A stretch of 64,000 nt of DNA, taken from PHBD01 sp964578535. Lineage in GTDB: Bacteria > Desulfobacterota > Syntrophia > Syntrophales > PHBD01. The notes beneath the pieces are model-generated. The model was not told the origin of the DNA and made no database searches. It saw only the letters and a program-made list of their open reading frames with translations. Each line of letters begins with the position of its first letter. The first letter of the stretch is position 1. The translations under genes and the position numbers were made by a program. Below, in pieces: positions 35,432 through 44,652 of this stretch. The stretch spans positions 28,624 through 92,623 of the forward strand of contig CAZODI010000010.1 of assembly GCA_964578535.1 (NCBI GenBank), read 5' to 3'.

Positions 35432-36784
35432 ATGAAGAAGATCCTTCTTGTCAATCCCTGGATCCACGATTTTGCAGCTCACGACCACTGGGCAAAACCG
35501 ATGGGACTCCTCTATATTGCGTCTTTTCTTAGGATATTAAATTATGATGTAAAGTATTTGGACTGTTTAATATCATCCGATAGGTTATATGTCGGCTCGG
35601 GTTTGCCGATTCCAAAGCGAAAGGGGGACGGCAGGGGTGCCTACCACAAGGAGGCAATACCCAAGCCACGGGGCGTCAGCGAAATCCGGAAGCGCTATCG
35701 CCGTTACGGTTGTCCCCCTTCCCTGATCGACTCCATGCTGAGCAGCATGGACGAACCGGACCTCGTGCTCGTCACCTCTTTCATGACGTACTGGTATCCG
35801 GGTGTGGCGGAAGCCATCGAACACATCCGGACAAGATGGAAAAAGGTCCCCGTCATCCTGGGAGGGGTCTATGCCACCCTCTGTACAAACCATGCAAAAC
35901 AGCACTCCGGTGCGGATGTCGTCATCCCGGGAGACGGCCTCGATGCACTTCCTTCCATACTGGAGGATGTTTTCGGCCAGAGGCATGTCATGCCGACGGG
36001 AAAAAACCGGCTGGACGATCTCCCCTACCCCGCCTTCGATCTCCTTCCCTTCCTGGATCAGGTTCCCATCCTGACATCCCGGGGGTGCCCTTTCCGATGC
36101 ACATACTGCGCATCCTCCAGGATGGAGCCTTTCTTCCGGCGGCGCGATCCCCATGCCGTAGTCGATGAGATCGCCTACTGGCATACGCAGCATGGAATCA
36201 GGAATTTTTCCTTCTATGACGACGCTCTCCTGGTGAACCCGGACGAAATGATCCTTCCGCTTGCCCGGGAAATCATCCGCCGCGGGCTCCATCTGCAGTT
36301 CCACTGTCCCAATGGACTTCACCTCCGGGAAGTGAACGACGAGCTGGGCCGTCTCCTGTTTCAGTCGGGATTCAGGACCCTGCGCTTCGGCTTTGAAACA
36401 GTGGATGAGCGTCGGCAGCGTCAAACAGGAGGCAAGACCGGCTCCGACGACCTGAAAGCGGCGATGGAATGCCTGCGGAAAGCCGGCTACCGGAACGGCG
36501 AGATCGGGATTTATCTGTTGTGCGGGCTGCCAGGACAGGGCGTTCGGGAAATCGAGGAAGGGATCGACTTTGTCCGCTCCTGCGGGGCAAGGCCCATCCT
36601 GGCGGAGTATTCCCCGATTCCGGGGACCGCCCTCTGGGACGAGGCCGTGAACGCATCACCCCATCCGATCGTCGAAGAGCCGCTGTTCCAAAACAACAGC
36701 CTGCTCCCCTGCGCAGAGAAGGAATTGACGCTTCAGGTCTTTCGGGAATTGAAGCGCCGGGCTCTCGTTCCCTTGAATGGATAG
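35432..36784 (+). CDS. B12-binding-type radical SAM protein
   Basis: This 450-residue protein has an N-terminal Rossmann-like domain of the B12-binding radical SAM group (residues about 1-190, KILLVNPW...PVILGGVYATL). The radical SAM motif is CPFRCTYC (about residues 216-223), followed by FSFYDDALL and FGFETVDE segments of the barrel and a C-terminal extension. The typical DXHXXG of true cobalamin binders is not seen, so it may not need B12. Relatives modify lipids, cofactors or peptides; the substrate is unknown. It is divergent from the HTH-cyclase gene and probably under its control. Confidence 0.85.
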   Translation: MKKILLVNPWIHDFAAHDHWAKPMGLLYIASFLRILNYDVKYLDCLISSDRLYVGSGLPIPKRKGDGRGAYHKEAIPKPRGVSEIRKRYRRYGCPPSLIDSMLSSMDEPDLVLVTSFMTYWYPGVAEAIEHIRTRWKKVPVILGGVYATLCTNHAKQHSGADVVIPGDGLDALPSILEDVFGQRHVMPTGKNRLDDLPYPAFDLLPFLDQVPILTSRGCPFRCTYCASSRMEPFFRRRDPHAVVDEIAYWHTQHGIRNFSFYDDALLVNPDEMILPLAREIIRRGLHLQFHCPNGLHLREVNDELGRLLFQSGFRTLRFGFETVDERRQRQTGGKTGSDDLKAAMECLRKAGYRNGEIGIYLLCGLPGQGVREIEEGIDFVRSCGARPILAEYSPIPGTALWDEAVNASPHPIVEEPLFQNNSLLPCAEKELTLQVFRELKRRALVPLNG

Positions 36785-36941
36785 CGGAAAAGGCCAGGCT
36801 GGAAGGCACCCGGTCCCTCGGGTATGAAAACACCTCGGGGCCGGAAAGGAGATGGCCCGCTCTCGGGCTGCATCACAATGGACTTTCGCCGGCGACTCCG
36901 GCCGGCACGTCCAGTCATCCTCTACGGCAAGAGCGGAACGG

Positions 36942-38081
36942 TCAGGATCTTGCCCGGCGGAGAATCTCCGTGGCCTGAATGATTTTCATGACCTCCACCG
37001 TTCCGGAGGCGGGGAAGAGCTCCAGGGCATCGTTGAGAAGCCTGGGCAGGTGGGACTGGGGATTCACTCCCTGCCCGCCCAGGATCTGCATGGCCTTCTG
37101 GGTGACCCACAGGGCTGTCTCGGCACCCACGGCTTTGGCCCGGGCTGCCCATTTGCCGACCTGTCGCGGCGGGAGTCCCCGGTCAAGCGCTGCCCCTGGA
37201 TAGTACACGATCCAGCGGGCCTTCTCGATCTCCGTTTCCATTTCCGCCAGCATGAATTGAATGTGCTGCAGCCGGCTGATCGGCCTTCCGTACAGGACCC
37301 TCTCCCGGGCGAAACGAAGAGCGATCTCGAATGCGCCCTCGGCAATGCCGAGCCCGATGGCCCCGATGATCGGTCGGGAAACGATGAAGCTGGACAGTGC
37401 AATGGCATGCCCGTCGCCTTCCCGGCCGATCAGGTTGTCCACGGGGACCCGGCAGTCCTCGAAAAGAAGTTCGCTGACCGGAACGGAGCGGAACCCCGTC
37501 TGGCTCTCCCTCCGTCCGACCCTGAAGCCGGCTGTTTTCTTTTCCACGGCCAGCATGCTGGCACGGTTTCCCGTCCGGACGAGAAGCAGGCAGATATCCG
37601 CGATGCCACCATTGGTGATGTAGACCTTACGGCCCCGTACCCGGTACGAATTCCCATCCCGCACGGCCTCCGTACCGAGGTTGGCCACGTCCGATCCGCC
37701 GGTCGGCTCCGTAGCCGCCAGGCAGACGATCTTCCGGCCCCGGATGACCGGTGTCAGGTAACGGACGCGCTGTTTGTCGTTGCCAAAGTGTTCCAGGGCA
37801 TGAACGGGAGCCTGCGTTCCCTCCAGAAAGAAGGCGAGGGAGGGATAGACACGGGAGATCTCCTCGGCGGCGATCAGGCCCGCCACGGAACCCATCGCCG
37901 AACCGCCGACATCCGCCGCTGACGTGGCGCCGATGATTCCCAGGGACACCAGGGAAGGAAGCAGGTCCCGCGGGAACTCGCCCTTCTCGTCCAGGTCCAG
38001 GGTGCGTGGAGCAAGAACCTCCTCCGCCATCCTCCGCACCGTCAGCTGAAACGCTTCCAGTTTCTCGGTCATCTCGAACAT
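36942..38081 (-). CDS. Acyl-CoA dehydrogenase
   Basis: This 379-residue flavoenzyme of the acyl-CoA dehydrogenase family oxidises an acyl-CoA to the 2-enoyl form and passes electrons to EtfBA. Visible landmarks are the FAD and substrate segments CLAATEPTGGSDVANLGTEA and YITNGGIADICLLL, and near the end QILGGQGVNPQSHLPRL and SGTVEVMKIIQATEIL. The usual YEGT is replaced by ASGT, so its chain-length preference or even catalytic Glu position may differ. The start is the ATG at 38081 with GAGG nine bases before; a GTG at 38099 and an ATG at 38072 are alternatives. It is divergent from a second family member. Confidence 0.88.
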   Translation of the reverse strand: MFEMTEKLEAFQLTVRRMAEEVLAPRTLDLDEKGEFPRDLLPSLVSLGIIGATSAADVGGSAMGSVAGLIAAEEISRVYPSLAFFLEGTQAPVHALEHFGNDKQRVRYLTPVIRGRKIVCLAATEPTGGSDVANLGTEAVRDGNSYRVRGRKVYITNGGIADICLLLVRTGNRASMLAVEKKTAGFRVGRRESQTGFRSVPVSELLFEDCRVPVDNLIGREGDGHAIALSSFIVSRPIIGAIGLGIAEGAFEIALRFARERVLYGRPISRLQHIQFMLAEMETEIEKARWIVYYPGAALDRGLPPRQVGKWAARAKAVGAETALWVTQKAMQILGGQGVNPQSHLPRLLNDALELFPASGTVEVMKIIQATEILRRARS

Positions 38082-38386
38082 CGCTTCATTCCTCGCCACG
38101 GGATGGTTTCTTTTTTTCAGGGCCGTTCTCTACCATATTCATAGAGGGAATACCCTCCCCTTTCTCCCTCGCTTCCCGAAAACGGCTTCCCGTCCAGGCC
38201 CGCCTTGATTCGCTTCTATCCCGCCGCTCCAGGAACGCAAGGTCTTCATTGCCGGTTGAAAAAAAGTCCGCCACCTGTTAGGTGACAAGGACGAAACGGC
38301 AAATCCCGATCCGGCGCGTTGTCCCTGCCGGAGCCCGCGGAACAACCGCATCCGGTCCTGAACAATCCCATCGAAGGAGGGCGATC
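38082..38386. other. 305-base spacer between divergent acyl-CoA dehydrogenase genes
   Basis: No gene was recognised. On the plus strand it contains a promoter-like pair with an overlapping inverted repeat (separate entry) and a strong ribosome site AAGGAGGG just before 38387. On the minus strand no clear promoter stands out. Confidence 0.6.
38256..38284 (+). promoter_or_regulatory. Weak promoter with overlapping inverted repeat
   Basis: TTGAAA at 38256-38261 is 17 bases from TAGGTG at 38279-38284, a poor -10 box. CACCT-GTT-AGGTG at 38272-38284 is a five-base inverted repeat covering that -10, which is where a repressor would bind. No TetR or GntR gene is adjacent, so the regulator is unknown. 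Confidence 0.3.
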
Positions 38387-39526
38387 ATGGATTTCAGACT
38401 TACGGAAGAGCAGGAACTCATTCGCAAGAACATGAGGGAATTCGCCGAGAAGTACGTGGACCCCATCGCCGCCGAGATCGACGAGAACAGCCGGCATCCC
38501 GTGGAGCTGTTCCGGCAGCTTGCCGAAGGGGACTGGATGGGGATTCCGATTCCCCAGGATTACGGCGGAGCCGGCGCGGACTACCTGACCCATGCGGTGG
38601 CCGTGGAGGAGCTTTCGCGGTCCTGCTCGTCCACCGGGTTCACCGTGTCCATCCACGTCGGCATCGCCTGCATGCTGATCAACCTCTTCGGCAGCGAAGA
38701 CCAGAAAAAGAAATTCCTCGTCCCCATGGCCAGGGGGCAGCACCTGGGCGCGTTCGTACTGACGGAGCCGGGGGCCGGAACGGACGTTATGGCGGCCACG
38801 ACCGCGGCCGTGGCGGACGGCAATGATTATGTAATCAACGGCACGAAGACCTTCACCTCCAACGGCCCCACGGGCGATACCTACCTGGTCTTCGCCTGGA
38901 CCGATAAGGCCGCGGGCCGCAAGGGCATGAGCTGTTTCATCGTCTCCAAGGAGACCCCCGGGATGAAAGCGGGGGAACACTTCGACAAGATGGGTCTCCG
39001 CTCCTCCCAGACCTCCGAGATGGTCTTCAAGGACTGCCGGGTCCCGAAGGAAAACCTGCTGGGCAAGGAGGGAAACGGCATGGCCATGGCCATGACGGGG
39101 TTCGACCACGGGCGCGTCGGGATCGCGGCCCAGTCCGTCGGAATCCTGCAGGCGGCCCTGGATGAGTCCATCCGGTATTCCAAGGAGCGCGTCCAGTTCG
39201 GAACCCCCATCGCCCGCCATCAGGCCATTTCCTGGATGATTGCCGACATGGCGACGGACCTGTCCGCCGCCCGCTACCTCACATACGCCGCGGCCTGGCT
39301 GAAAGACCAGAAGCAGCCGTTCAGCAAGGAGGCCTCCATGGCCAAGCTGTTTGCCGCCGAGGCCGCCATGAAGCACACGATCAAGGCCGTTCAGATCCAC
39401 GGAGGATACGGGTACTGCAAGGGCGCCAAGGTGGAACGCCTCATGCGGGACGCCAAGATCACCGAGATCTACGAGGGTACATCGGAGGCCCAGCGGATGG
39501 TGATCTCCGGAAACGTGCTCCGTTAG
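38387..39526 (+). CDS. Short-chain acyl-CoA dehydrogenase (butyryl-CoA type)
   Basis: This 379-residue enzyme starts MDFRLTEEQELIRKNMREFA, has the FAD-binding LTEPGAGTDVMAATTAA, the YVINGTKTFTSNG segment and the C-terminal IYEGTSEAQRMVISGNVL, in which the Glu of YEGT is the usual catalytic base. These fit the short/branched-chain group used in anaerobic beta-oxidation and butyrate metabolism. The ATG at 38387 has a strong AAGGAGGG ribosome site; upstream in-frame sequence is not conserved. etfB follows after 40 bases, so the enzyme probably donates electrons to that ETF. Confidence 0.95.
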   Translation: MDFRLTEEQELIRKNMREFAEKYVDPIAAEIDENSRHPVELFRQLAEGDWMGIPIPQDYGGAGADYLTHAVAVEELSRSCSSTGFTVSIHVGIACMLINLFGSEDQKKKFLVPMARGQHLGAFVLTEPGAGTDVMAATTAAVADGNDYVINGTKTFTSNGPTGDTYLVFAWTDKAAGRKGMSCFIVSKETPGMKAGEHFDKMGLRSSQTSEMVFKDCRVPKENLLGKEGNGMAMAMTGFDHGRVGIAAQSVGILQAALDESIRYSKERVQFGTPIARHQAISWMIADMATDLSAARYLTYAAAWLKDQKQPFSKEASMAKLFAAEAAMKHTIKAVQIHGGYGYCKGAKVERLMRDAKITEIYEGTSEAQRMVISGNVLR

Positions 39527-39566
39527 GAAACGGTGGATCGAAATCAGCCTGACGGAGGGGATGAGG

Positions 39567-40334
39567 ATGCCTGTCCTGGTTGCCTGTTTCAAGTGGGTCG
39601 TCGACGAGGCTTACATCCGGCGGACCTCCGCCGGGGAACTGGACCTCTCTTCGGTCAGTTACAAGATCAGCGACTACGACCGCAACGCCCTGGAAGAGGC
39701 GGCACGCCTGAAGGAAGCAGCCGGGGGCTCCGTCGCGGCCGTGACCGTGGGCATCCCCGAGGCGACCAAGGGTATCAAGGACGCCCTGTCCCGGGGCGCC
39801 GACCAGGCCCTCTTTGTAGCCGATGCCTCATTCGGCGATATCGGCGCCTCCGAAACGGCAGTCATCCTGGCCGATGTCATCCGGAGCCGCATCGGGAATT
39901 TCGATCTGATCCTCTGCGGAGAAGGATCGAGCGACCGCTACGACCAGCAGGTGGGAATCCTCCTGGCGGAGCGGCTGGGCATCCCCTGCATCTCCTTTGT
40001 TCAGAGGATCGATCTGGAGGAGGGGCGCCTGTCGGCCGAACGGCGCCTGGAGGAGGGCATCGAACGGGTTTCCGCCCCGCTGCCAGCCGTCGTGACGGTC
40101 CTTCCGGACATCAATGTCCCCCGGATTCCCGGCGTGAAAGACACGCTTTCGGCCTCCCGCAAGCCCGTCGTCACGATCGGCAGGGATGAACTGGCCGCTT
40201 TGCCGGAAGCGCATTTCCGCACCGTGTCGCTGACCGCATCGAGACTTGATCGTCAATGTGAGCGTTTCGGGGCTGATGGACCGGAAATCAGCCGCTTCGT
40301 CGGGGCGCTCCGGCAAAAAGGAATTCTCCGTTAA
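39567..40334 (+). CDS. etfB: Electron transfer flavoprotein, beta subunit
   Basis: This 255-residue subunit begins MPVLVACFKWVVDEAY and has YKISDYDRNALEEAARLKE, LILCGEGSSDRYDQQVG and IPCISFVQRIDLEEGRLSAERRLE, all typical of EtfB, which binds AMP (or FAD in bifurcating forms). I use the second ATG (39567) because GGAGG lies eight bases before it; the ATG at 39561 is too close. The gene is between an acyl-CoA dehydrogenase gene and etfA. Whether the ETF is a bifurcating type cannot be decided by eye. Confidence 0.93.
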   Translation: MPVLVACFKWVVDEAYIRRTSAGELDLSSVSYKISDYDRNALEEAARLKEAAGGSVAAVTVGIPEATKGIKDALSRGADQALFVADASFGDIGASETAVILADVIRSRIGNFDLILCGEGSSDRYDQQVGILLAERLGIPCISFVQRIDLEEGRLSAERRLEEGIERVSAPLPAVVTVLPDINVPRIPGVKDTLSASRKPVVTIGRDELAALPEAHFRTVSLTASRLDRQCERFGADGPEISRFVGALRQKGILR

Positions 40335-40344
40335 GGGACTTGTC

Positions 40345-41307
40345 ATGGCAGGGATCTGGATCTTCGCGGAACAGGCAAGGCATACCCTGGAGCTTCTCCA
40401 GGCGGCACAGACCATCGTTGAGGCCGGAATGGGCGGGGAGATTGCCGCTTTTTCCTGGCCCGGCGGCCCCGCTCCGGATGAGCTTGGCGCGGGCGGCGCC
40501 GACGAAGTACTGATGCTGCCGCCCCTGGCCGGAGATCAGCCCCTCGAGGCCTATGCCCCGGCCATTCTGAAGGAGGCACGACAGGTACGGCCGGATCTCC
40601 TGCTCTTCGCTGCCACGGCCCGCGGCAAGGACCTGGCAGCCCGGATCGCCGCCGGTCTGGACGCCGGACTCTGCAGCGGATGCATCTCCCTCCGCTGGGA
40701 CAAGGAATCCAAAACCCTGGAGATGGAGCGGCTCCTCTACGGAGGGGCGGCGGTTCACCGGATTGCTCCTCTCGCCTTCCCCGTCCTGGCGGCCGTTCCT
40801 CCGGGTACGTTCCGAGCGGGTTCGGGAAATCCGGGCCGGGAGCCCCGGATCCGGCATATCGTGTCCCCGCCGGCTTCACTGGTCACCGTGCTGGAGCGGA
40901 AGCCCAGGGAGCGGCAGGGGCAGGACCTCTCGGCGGCGAAGGTCGTCGTCTGCGCGGGCCGCGGTTTCGAAAAACAGGAAGACCTTGCCCTGGCGCGCGA
41001 GCTGGCCGATACCCTGGGAGGGGCCCTGGCCTGCACGAGGCCGCTGTCGGAGGAAATGCACTGGCTCCCGGAAGACCTTTGTATCGGCCTCTCGGGCATA
41101 CAGGTCAAACCGGACGTTTACATCGGCATCGGCGTCTCCGGCCAGGTCCAGCACCTGACGGGGATCCGCGGCGCCAAGGTCGTCTGCGCCGTCAACCGCG
41201 ACGATCAGGCGCCGATTTTTGCCGCAGCCGACCTTGGTGTCGTCGGCGACCTCTATGCGGTCCTTCCCCGCCTCCTTCAGGCATTGAAGGAAACGGCGTC
41301 TTCCTGA
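40345..41307 (+). CDS. etfA: Electron transfer flavoprotein, alpha subunit
   Basis: This 320-residue subunit has the C-terminal FAD-binding domain of EtfA: VVCAGRGFEKQEDL, IGLSGIQVKPDVYIGIGVSG, VQHLTGIRGAKVVCAVNRDDQAPIFAAADLGVVGDL. It accepts electrons from acyl-CoA dehydrogenases as a dimer with EtfB. The ATG at 40345 is 10 bases after the etfB stop with GGGA before it; an earlier in-frame ATG at 40246 lies inside etfB. No iron-sulfur oxidoreductase or EtfQO gene is adjacent, so the final electron acceptor is not encoded here. Confidence 0.93.
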   Translation: MAGIWIFAEQARHTLELLQAAQTIVEAGMGGEIAAFSWPGGPAPDELGAGGADEVLMLPPLAGDQPLEAYAPAILKEARQVRPDLLLFAATARGKDLAARIAAGLDAGLCSGCISLRWDKESKTLEMERLLYGGAAVHRIAPLAFPVLAAVPPGTFRAGSGNPGREPRIRHIVSPPASLVTVLERKPRERQGQDLSAAKVVVCAGRGFEKQEDLALARELADTLGGALACTRPLSEEMHWLPEDLCIGLSGIQVKPDVYIGIGVSGQVQHLTGIRGAKVVCAVNRDDQAPIFAAADLGVVGDLYAVLPRLLQALKETASS

Positions 41308-41343
41308 AAAGCCGGACGAGCGAAGGAGCAGAGAGGCGAATTC

Positions 41344-41592
41344 ATGGGAACACCCCGCTGGTGGATCAGAAACGCGGTCATCGCACTGGGATCGGCATTC
41401 TTTCTCGCCTTTGGAATCGATACCCTCGTAGGAGCCTATCGTCTCCGGAACGCCCACTTGTTTATCATTTATTTCTTCTCCTCCAATTTTATCATCCTCA
41501 TCAGCCTGGTGGGGCTTCTGTACCCGATCCTGCAGATACACGCTTTTTTCCGGGCCAGGAAAGGCAAAGGTCATGATGAAGAGAACGCCTGA
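41344..41592 (+). CDS. Small two-span membrane protein
   Basis: This 82-residue protein has two hydrophobic segments (residues about 9-30 and 40-63) and a basic, hydrophilic tail (FRARKGKGHDEEN). I do not recognise the family. GAGAGG seven bases before the ATG supports translation. Its end overlaps the M16 peptidase start by 20 bases, so it is probably coupled to it. It could be a membrane partner of the peptidases, but there is no direct evidence. Confidence 0.65.
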   Translation: MGTPRWWIRNAVIALGSAFFLAFGIDTLVGAYRLRNAHLFIIYFFSSNFIILISLVGLLYPILQIHAFFRARKGKGHDEENA

Positions 41593-43072
41593 AAGACACC
41601 TTTTTCTTTTTGTCCTTGCGGGCCTGCTTTTCTGCGGAAGCATCGCCCACGGCCAGGACCTGGAAGACAGGGTCATCCGCAGGGTTCTGCCCAACGGGCT
41701 TACGGTTCTTCTTCTGGAGCGCCCCCTGAGTCCCACCGTTTCCCTCTATATACGCTACAAGGCCGGAGCAGTCGACGATCCCGACAGCGGCACAGGAGCC
41801 GCACACCTGCTGGAGCACATGCTCTTCAAGGGCACCGAGTCCATCGGCCCCCTGGATCGGGCCGCAGATGCGGAGCTTCTGGAGCGGATCCTCCAGACGG
41901 GACGAGAGCTCGATCGGGAGCGTGCCCGGGGGAATCGGGCCGACGCGGATAAATTGAAGACCTTGGCCGCGCGTCTTCAAGACCTGCAGTCGAACCATCG
42001 GAAGGCGTTCCGGTCGAATGAAATCGACCGGCTCTACACCATGAACGGCGCCGTGAACCTCAACGCCTCCACGGGACAGGACGTGACCACCTATCACGTC
42101 AGCCTTCCCATGAACCGCATCGAGCTCTGGGCCAGGATTGAATCGGACCGCATGATCCGGCCGGTGTTCCGTGAGTTCTACTCCGAGCGCGACGTGGTGC
42201 AGGAGGAGCGCCGGCAGCGGACCGATGCAGACCCGGACGGACTCCTCTACGAGCGCTTCATGTCCGCCGCCTTCATCTCCCATCCCTATCGGAGACCGAT
42301 CATCGGCTGGCCTTCCGACATCGCCTTTCTCGATCCGGCGGTGCTGCAGGCCTTCCTGCTCCATCACCACGCCCCGAACAACACCGTCATCACCGTCGTC
42401 GGGAGCTTCCGCCCGGACGAGGTGTTCCGCCTGATCGAGCGGTACTTCGGAGACATTCCCCGGCAGGAGACTCCCTCCGACCGCTTCACGGAAGAACCTC
42501 CCCAGGGGGGGGAACGGAGGATCCGGGTACATTTCGACGCCCGTCCCCGGCTCATGATCGGCTGGCACAAGCCGGCGCTTCCCCATTACGACGACTATGT
42601 CTTCGACGTCATCGAGGCACTGCTTTCCCGGGGCCGGACGTCCCGGTTCTACCGGAGACTGGTCGAAGAAGAAGGGGTTGCGGAAAGCGCCGCTGCCATG
42701 AGCAGCCTTCCGGGCTCCCGGTATCCGAACCTGTTCGCGTTCTTCGGAACGCCCCGGGAACCGCATTCCCCGGAAGCGCTGGAGAAAGCCGTATATGCGG
42801 AGATCGCCAGGCTACAGGAGGAGCTGGTCCCGGAAAAGGAACTGGAGAAAGTGAAGAACCGGATGCGGGCCGATTCGATCCGGGAACTGGCGTCCAACGA
42901 GGGAATGGCGAGCAAACTGTCCTATTACGAGGCCGTCGCGGGCGACTGGCGGTATATCAACAGACACCTGAAGGTTATCGACCGGATCACCGCGGAGGAC
43001 GTTCGGCGGGTTGCCCGGACGTACCTGATCCCGGATAATCGCACCGTAGCCGTGCTGGAGAAAAAACGATGA
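41573..43072 (+). CDS. M16 family zinc peptidase, catalytic partner
   Basis: This 499-residue protein has a signal peptide (FLFVLAGLLFCGSIAHG) and the inverted zinc motif HLLEH at residues 78-82. Unlike most family members it has an acidic, helical insertion of about 60 residues between HLLEH and the region of the distal zinc ligand (RAADAELLERILQTGRELD...). The second half is the M16 C-terminal domain (FDARPRLMIGWHKP). It is a periplasmic or membrane-associated peptidase. It is followed with a four-base overlap by a second M16 protein. Confidence 0.9.
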   Translation: MMKRTPERHLFLFVLAGLLFCGSIAHGQDLEDRVIRRVLPNGLTVLLLERPLSPTVSLYIRYKAGAVDDPDSGTGAAHLLEHMLFKGTESIGPLDRAADAELLERILQTGRELDRERARGNRADADKLKTLAARLQDLQSNHRKAFRSNEIDRLYTMNGAVNLNASTGQDVTTYHVSLPMNRIELWARIESDRMIRPVFREFYSERDVVQEERRQRTDADPDGLLYERFMSAAFISHPYRRPIIGWPSDIAFLDPAVLQAFLLHHHAPNNTVITVVGSFRPDEVFRLIERYFGDIPRQETPSDRFTEEPPQGGERRIRVHFDARPRLMIGWHKPALPHYDDYVFDVIEALLSRGRTSRFYRRLVEEEGVAESAAAMSSLPGSRYPNLFAFFGTPREPHSPEALEKAVYAEIARLQEELVPEKELEKVKNRMRADSIRELASNEGMASKLSYYEAVAGDWRYINRHLKVIDRITAEDVRRVARTYLIPDNRTVAVLEKKR

Positions 43073-44502
43073 GGCGTCTGCCGGCGGCCTTGCTTGCGTT
43101 TGTGCCGATCCTTCTTCTCTGTTTCCCCGCAGCGGCAAAGGGCGCGGAGCCCGGACGGACCGGGCCGGCATCCCTCGATTCCCCGGAGAGCCTCTCCTAT
43201 CCGTCGCTGAAATTCGAGGTTCCACGGGCCGACCGTTTCCTGCTGAAAAACGGCATCGTCGTTTATTTTCTACAGGACCGCGAGGTCCCGGTCGTGAATA
43301 TCCAGGCCTTTCTGAAGGCCGGTTCCCTGCAGGACCCCGACGGCAGGGAGGGGCTGGCGGAGCTGACCGCCACGGTGATGCGTACCGGCGGCATCCGCTC
43401 CCTGTCGGGACGCGAGGTGGATGAACGCCTGGACTTCCTGGCTGCTGAAGCCGGAGTCGCTGCGGGCCCGCAGGCGGTTACGGCGAGCCTGTCCGTCCTG
43501 AAAAAAGACATCGAGGAGGGGCTGTCGATCTTCGCCGGCATTCTTCGCAGCCCCGTCTTCGAGGAGGACAGACTGCGCCTTGCAAAGGAACTGAAGAAGG
43601 AGGACCTGCGGAGGATCGCCGACGATCCCCAGCGTCTGGCCTTCCGTGAATTCAACCGCTTTTTCTACCGGAACAGCCCCTGGGGCCGTATGAGCTCCCT
43701 GGCGTCCATCGACGCCGTCCGACGGAAGGATCTGGTCCAATGGCACCGGAAGTACATCTCCCCGCGCAATCTCTGGATTGGCGTAAGCGGCGACATAACC
43801 CGGGAAGAAGCCGAGGCCGCCCTGGAGCGTCATTTCGGAACCTGGACCGCCCCGGAGGCCCCCGGGACGGAAACGCCCCCGCCCGTTCCCCAACGGCGCG
43901 GAATCCGGCTGATTCCCAAGGAGACATCGCAGTCCATCGTCATCGTCGGCCATCCGGCCCCGCCGAAGGGGGCTCCGGACTCGCCCGCCTTCGAGGTTCT
44001 CGATTTCCTCCTGGGAAGCGGCGGCTTCTTCTCCCGGATCTTCCAGGAAGTCCGGACCGACCGCGGGCTTGCCTACAGCACGGGAAGCTTCTATCGTAGC
44101 CGCATGGACCACGGGCTCTTCGGCGCCTATGCGTTTACCGGAACGAAGTCCTCCCTCACCGTCCTGTCGCTTCTGGAAACGATCATCGGGGAGAGCAGGA
44201 ACGGGACCTTTACGGAGAAGGACCTGAAACTGGCCCAGGATTCCCTGCTCAACAGCTTCCTCTTTTCGTTCCAGTCGCCCGAGCAGATCGTCAGGAGCCG
44301 GCTTTCCGTCGAATTCGACGGCCTTCCCGCCGATTATCTCGAGACCTACCGGGAACGGATCCGCCGCGTTACCCTTGACGACCTCAAGAGGACGGCGAAC
44401 CGCTGGCTGGACCCCGGACGGGCCTCAATCCTCGTCCTGGGCAATTCCCTTGAATTCGAAGGCGGCCTGAAACCGTTCGGAGACGTGACGACGGCACCAT
44501 AA
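43069..44502 (+). CDS. M16 family protein, non-catalytic partner
   Basis: This 477-residue protein has a signal peptide (LPAALLAFVPILLLCFP) and two M16 domains. The zinc HXXEH is replaced by GREGLAEL, so it should not bind zinc at that site. The C-terminal half keeps RTDRGLAYSTGSFY, the R/Y-type substrate motif of inactive partners. Two-protein M16B enzymes work as heterodimers of one catalytic and one such subunit, which fits the coupled order (ATGA overlap) here. Confidence 0.9.
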   Translation: MRRLPAALLAFVPILLLCFPAAAKGAEPGRTGPASLDSPESLSYPSLKFEVPRADRFLLKNGIVVYFLQDREVPVVNIQAFLKAGSLQDPDGREGLAELTATVMRTGGIRSLSGREVDERLDFLAAEAGVAAGPQAVTASLSVLKKDIEEGLSIFAGILRSPVFEEDRLRLAKELKKEDLRRIADDPQRLAFREFNRFFYRNSPWGRMSSLASIDAVRRKDLVQWHRKYISPRNLWIGVSGDITREEAEAALERHFGTWTAPEAPGTETPPPVPQRRGIRLIPKETSQSIVIVGHPAPPKGAPDSPAFEVLDFLLGSGGFFSRIFQEVRTDRGLAYSTGSFYRSRMDHGLFGAYAFTGTKSSLTVLSLLETIIGESRNGTFTEKDLKLAQDSLLNSFLFSFQSPEQIVRSRLSVEFDGLPADYLETYRERIRRVTLDDLKRTANRWLDPGRASILVLGNSLEFEGGLKPFGDVTTAP

Positions 44503-44587
44503 GCGGAATGTCCCCGTTCGAATCCGGCGGGAAAGGCCTCCCGTTCAGAAAAAGCGGGGTATGGGCCCTTTCCCTCCATCGTTTTCT

Positions 44588-44616
44588 TTGCCTCCGACCC
44601 GTTCATGTGGTAGAAA
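44588..44616 (+). promoter_or_regulatory. Predicted sigma70 promoter before the M20 hydrolase gene
   Basis: TTGCCT at 44588-44593 and TAGAAA at 44611-44616 are 17 bases apart and match four of six positions each. They lie about 40 bases before the M20 gene start at 44653 in a 150-base spacer. Confidence 0.4.
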
Positions 44617-44652
44617 CGGCGCTCCATTTATCATTCAAGGGACCGTAATCAT

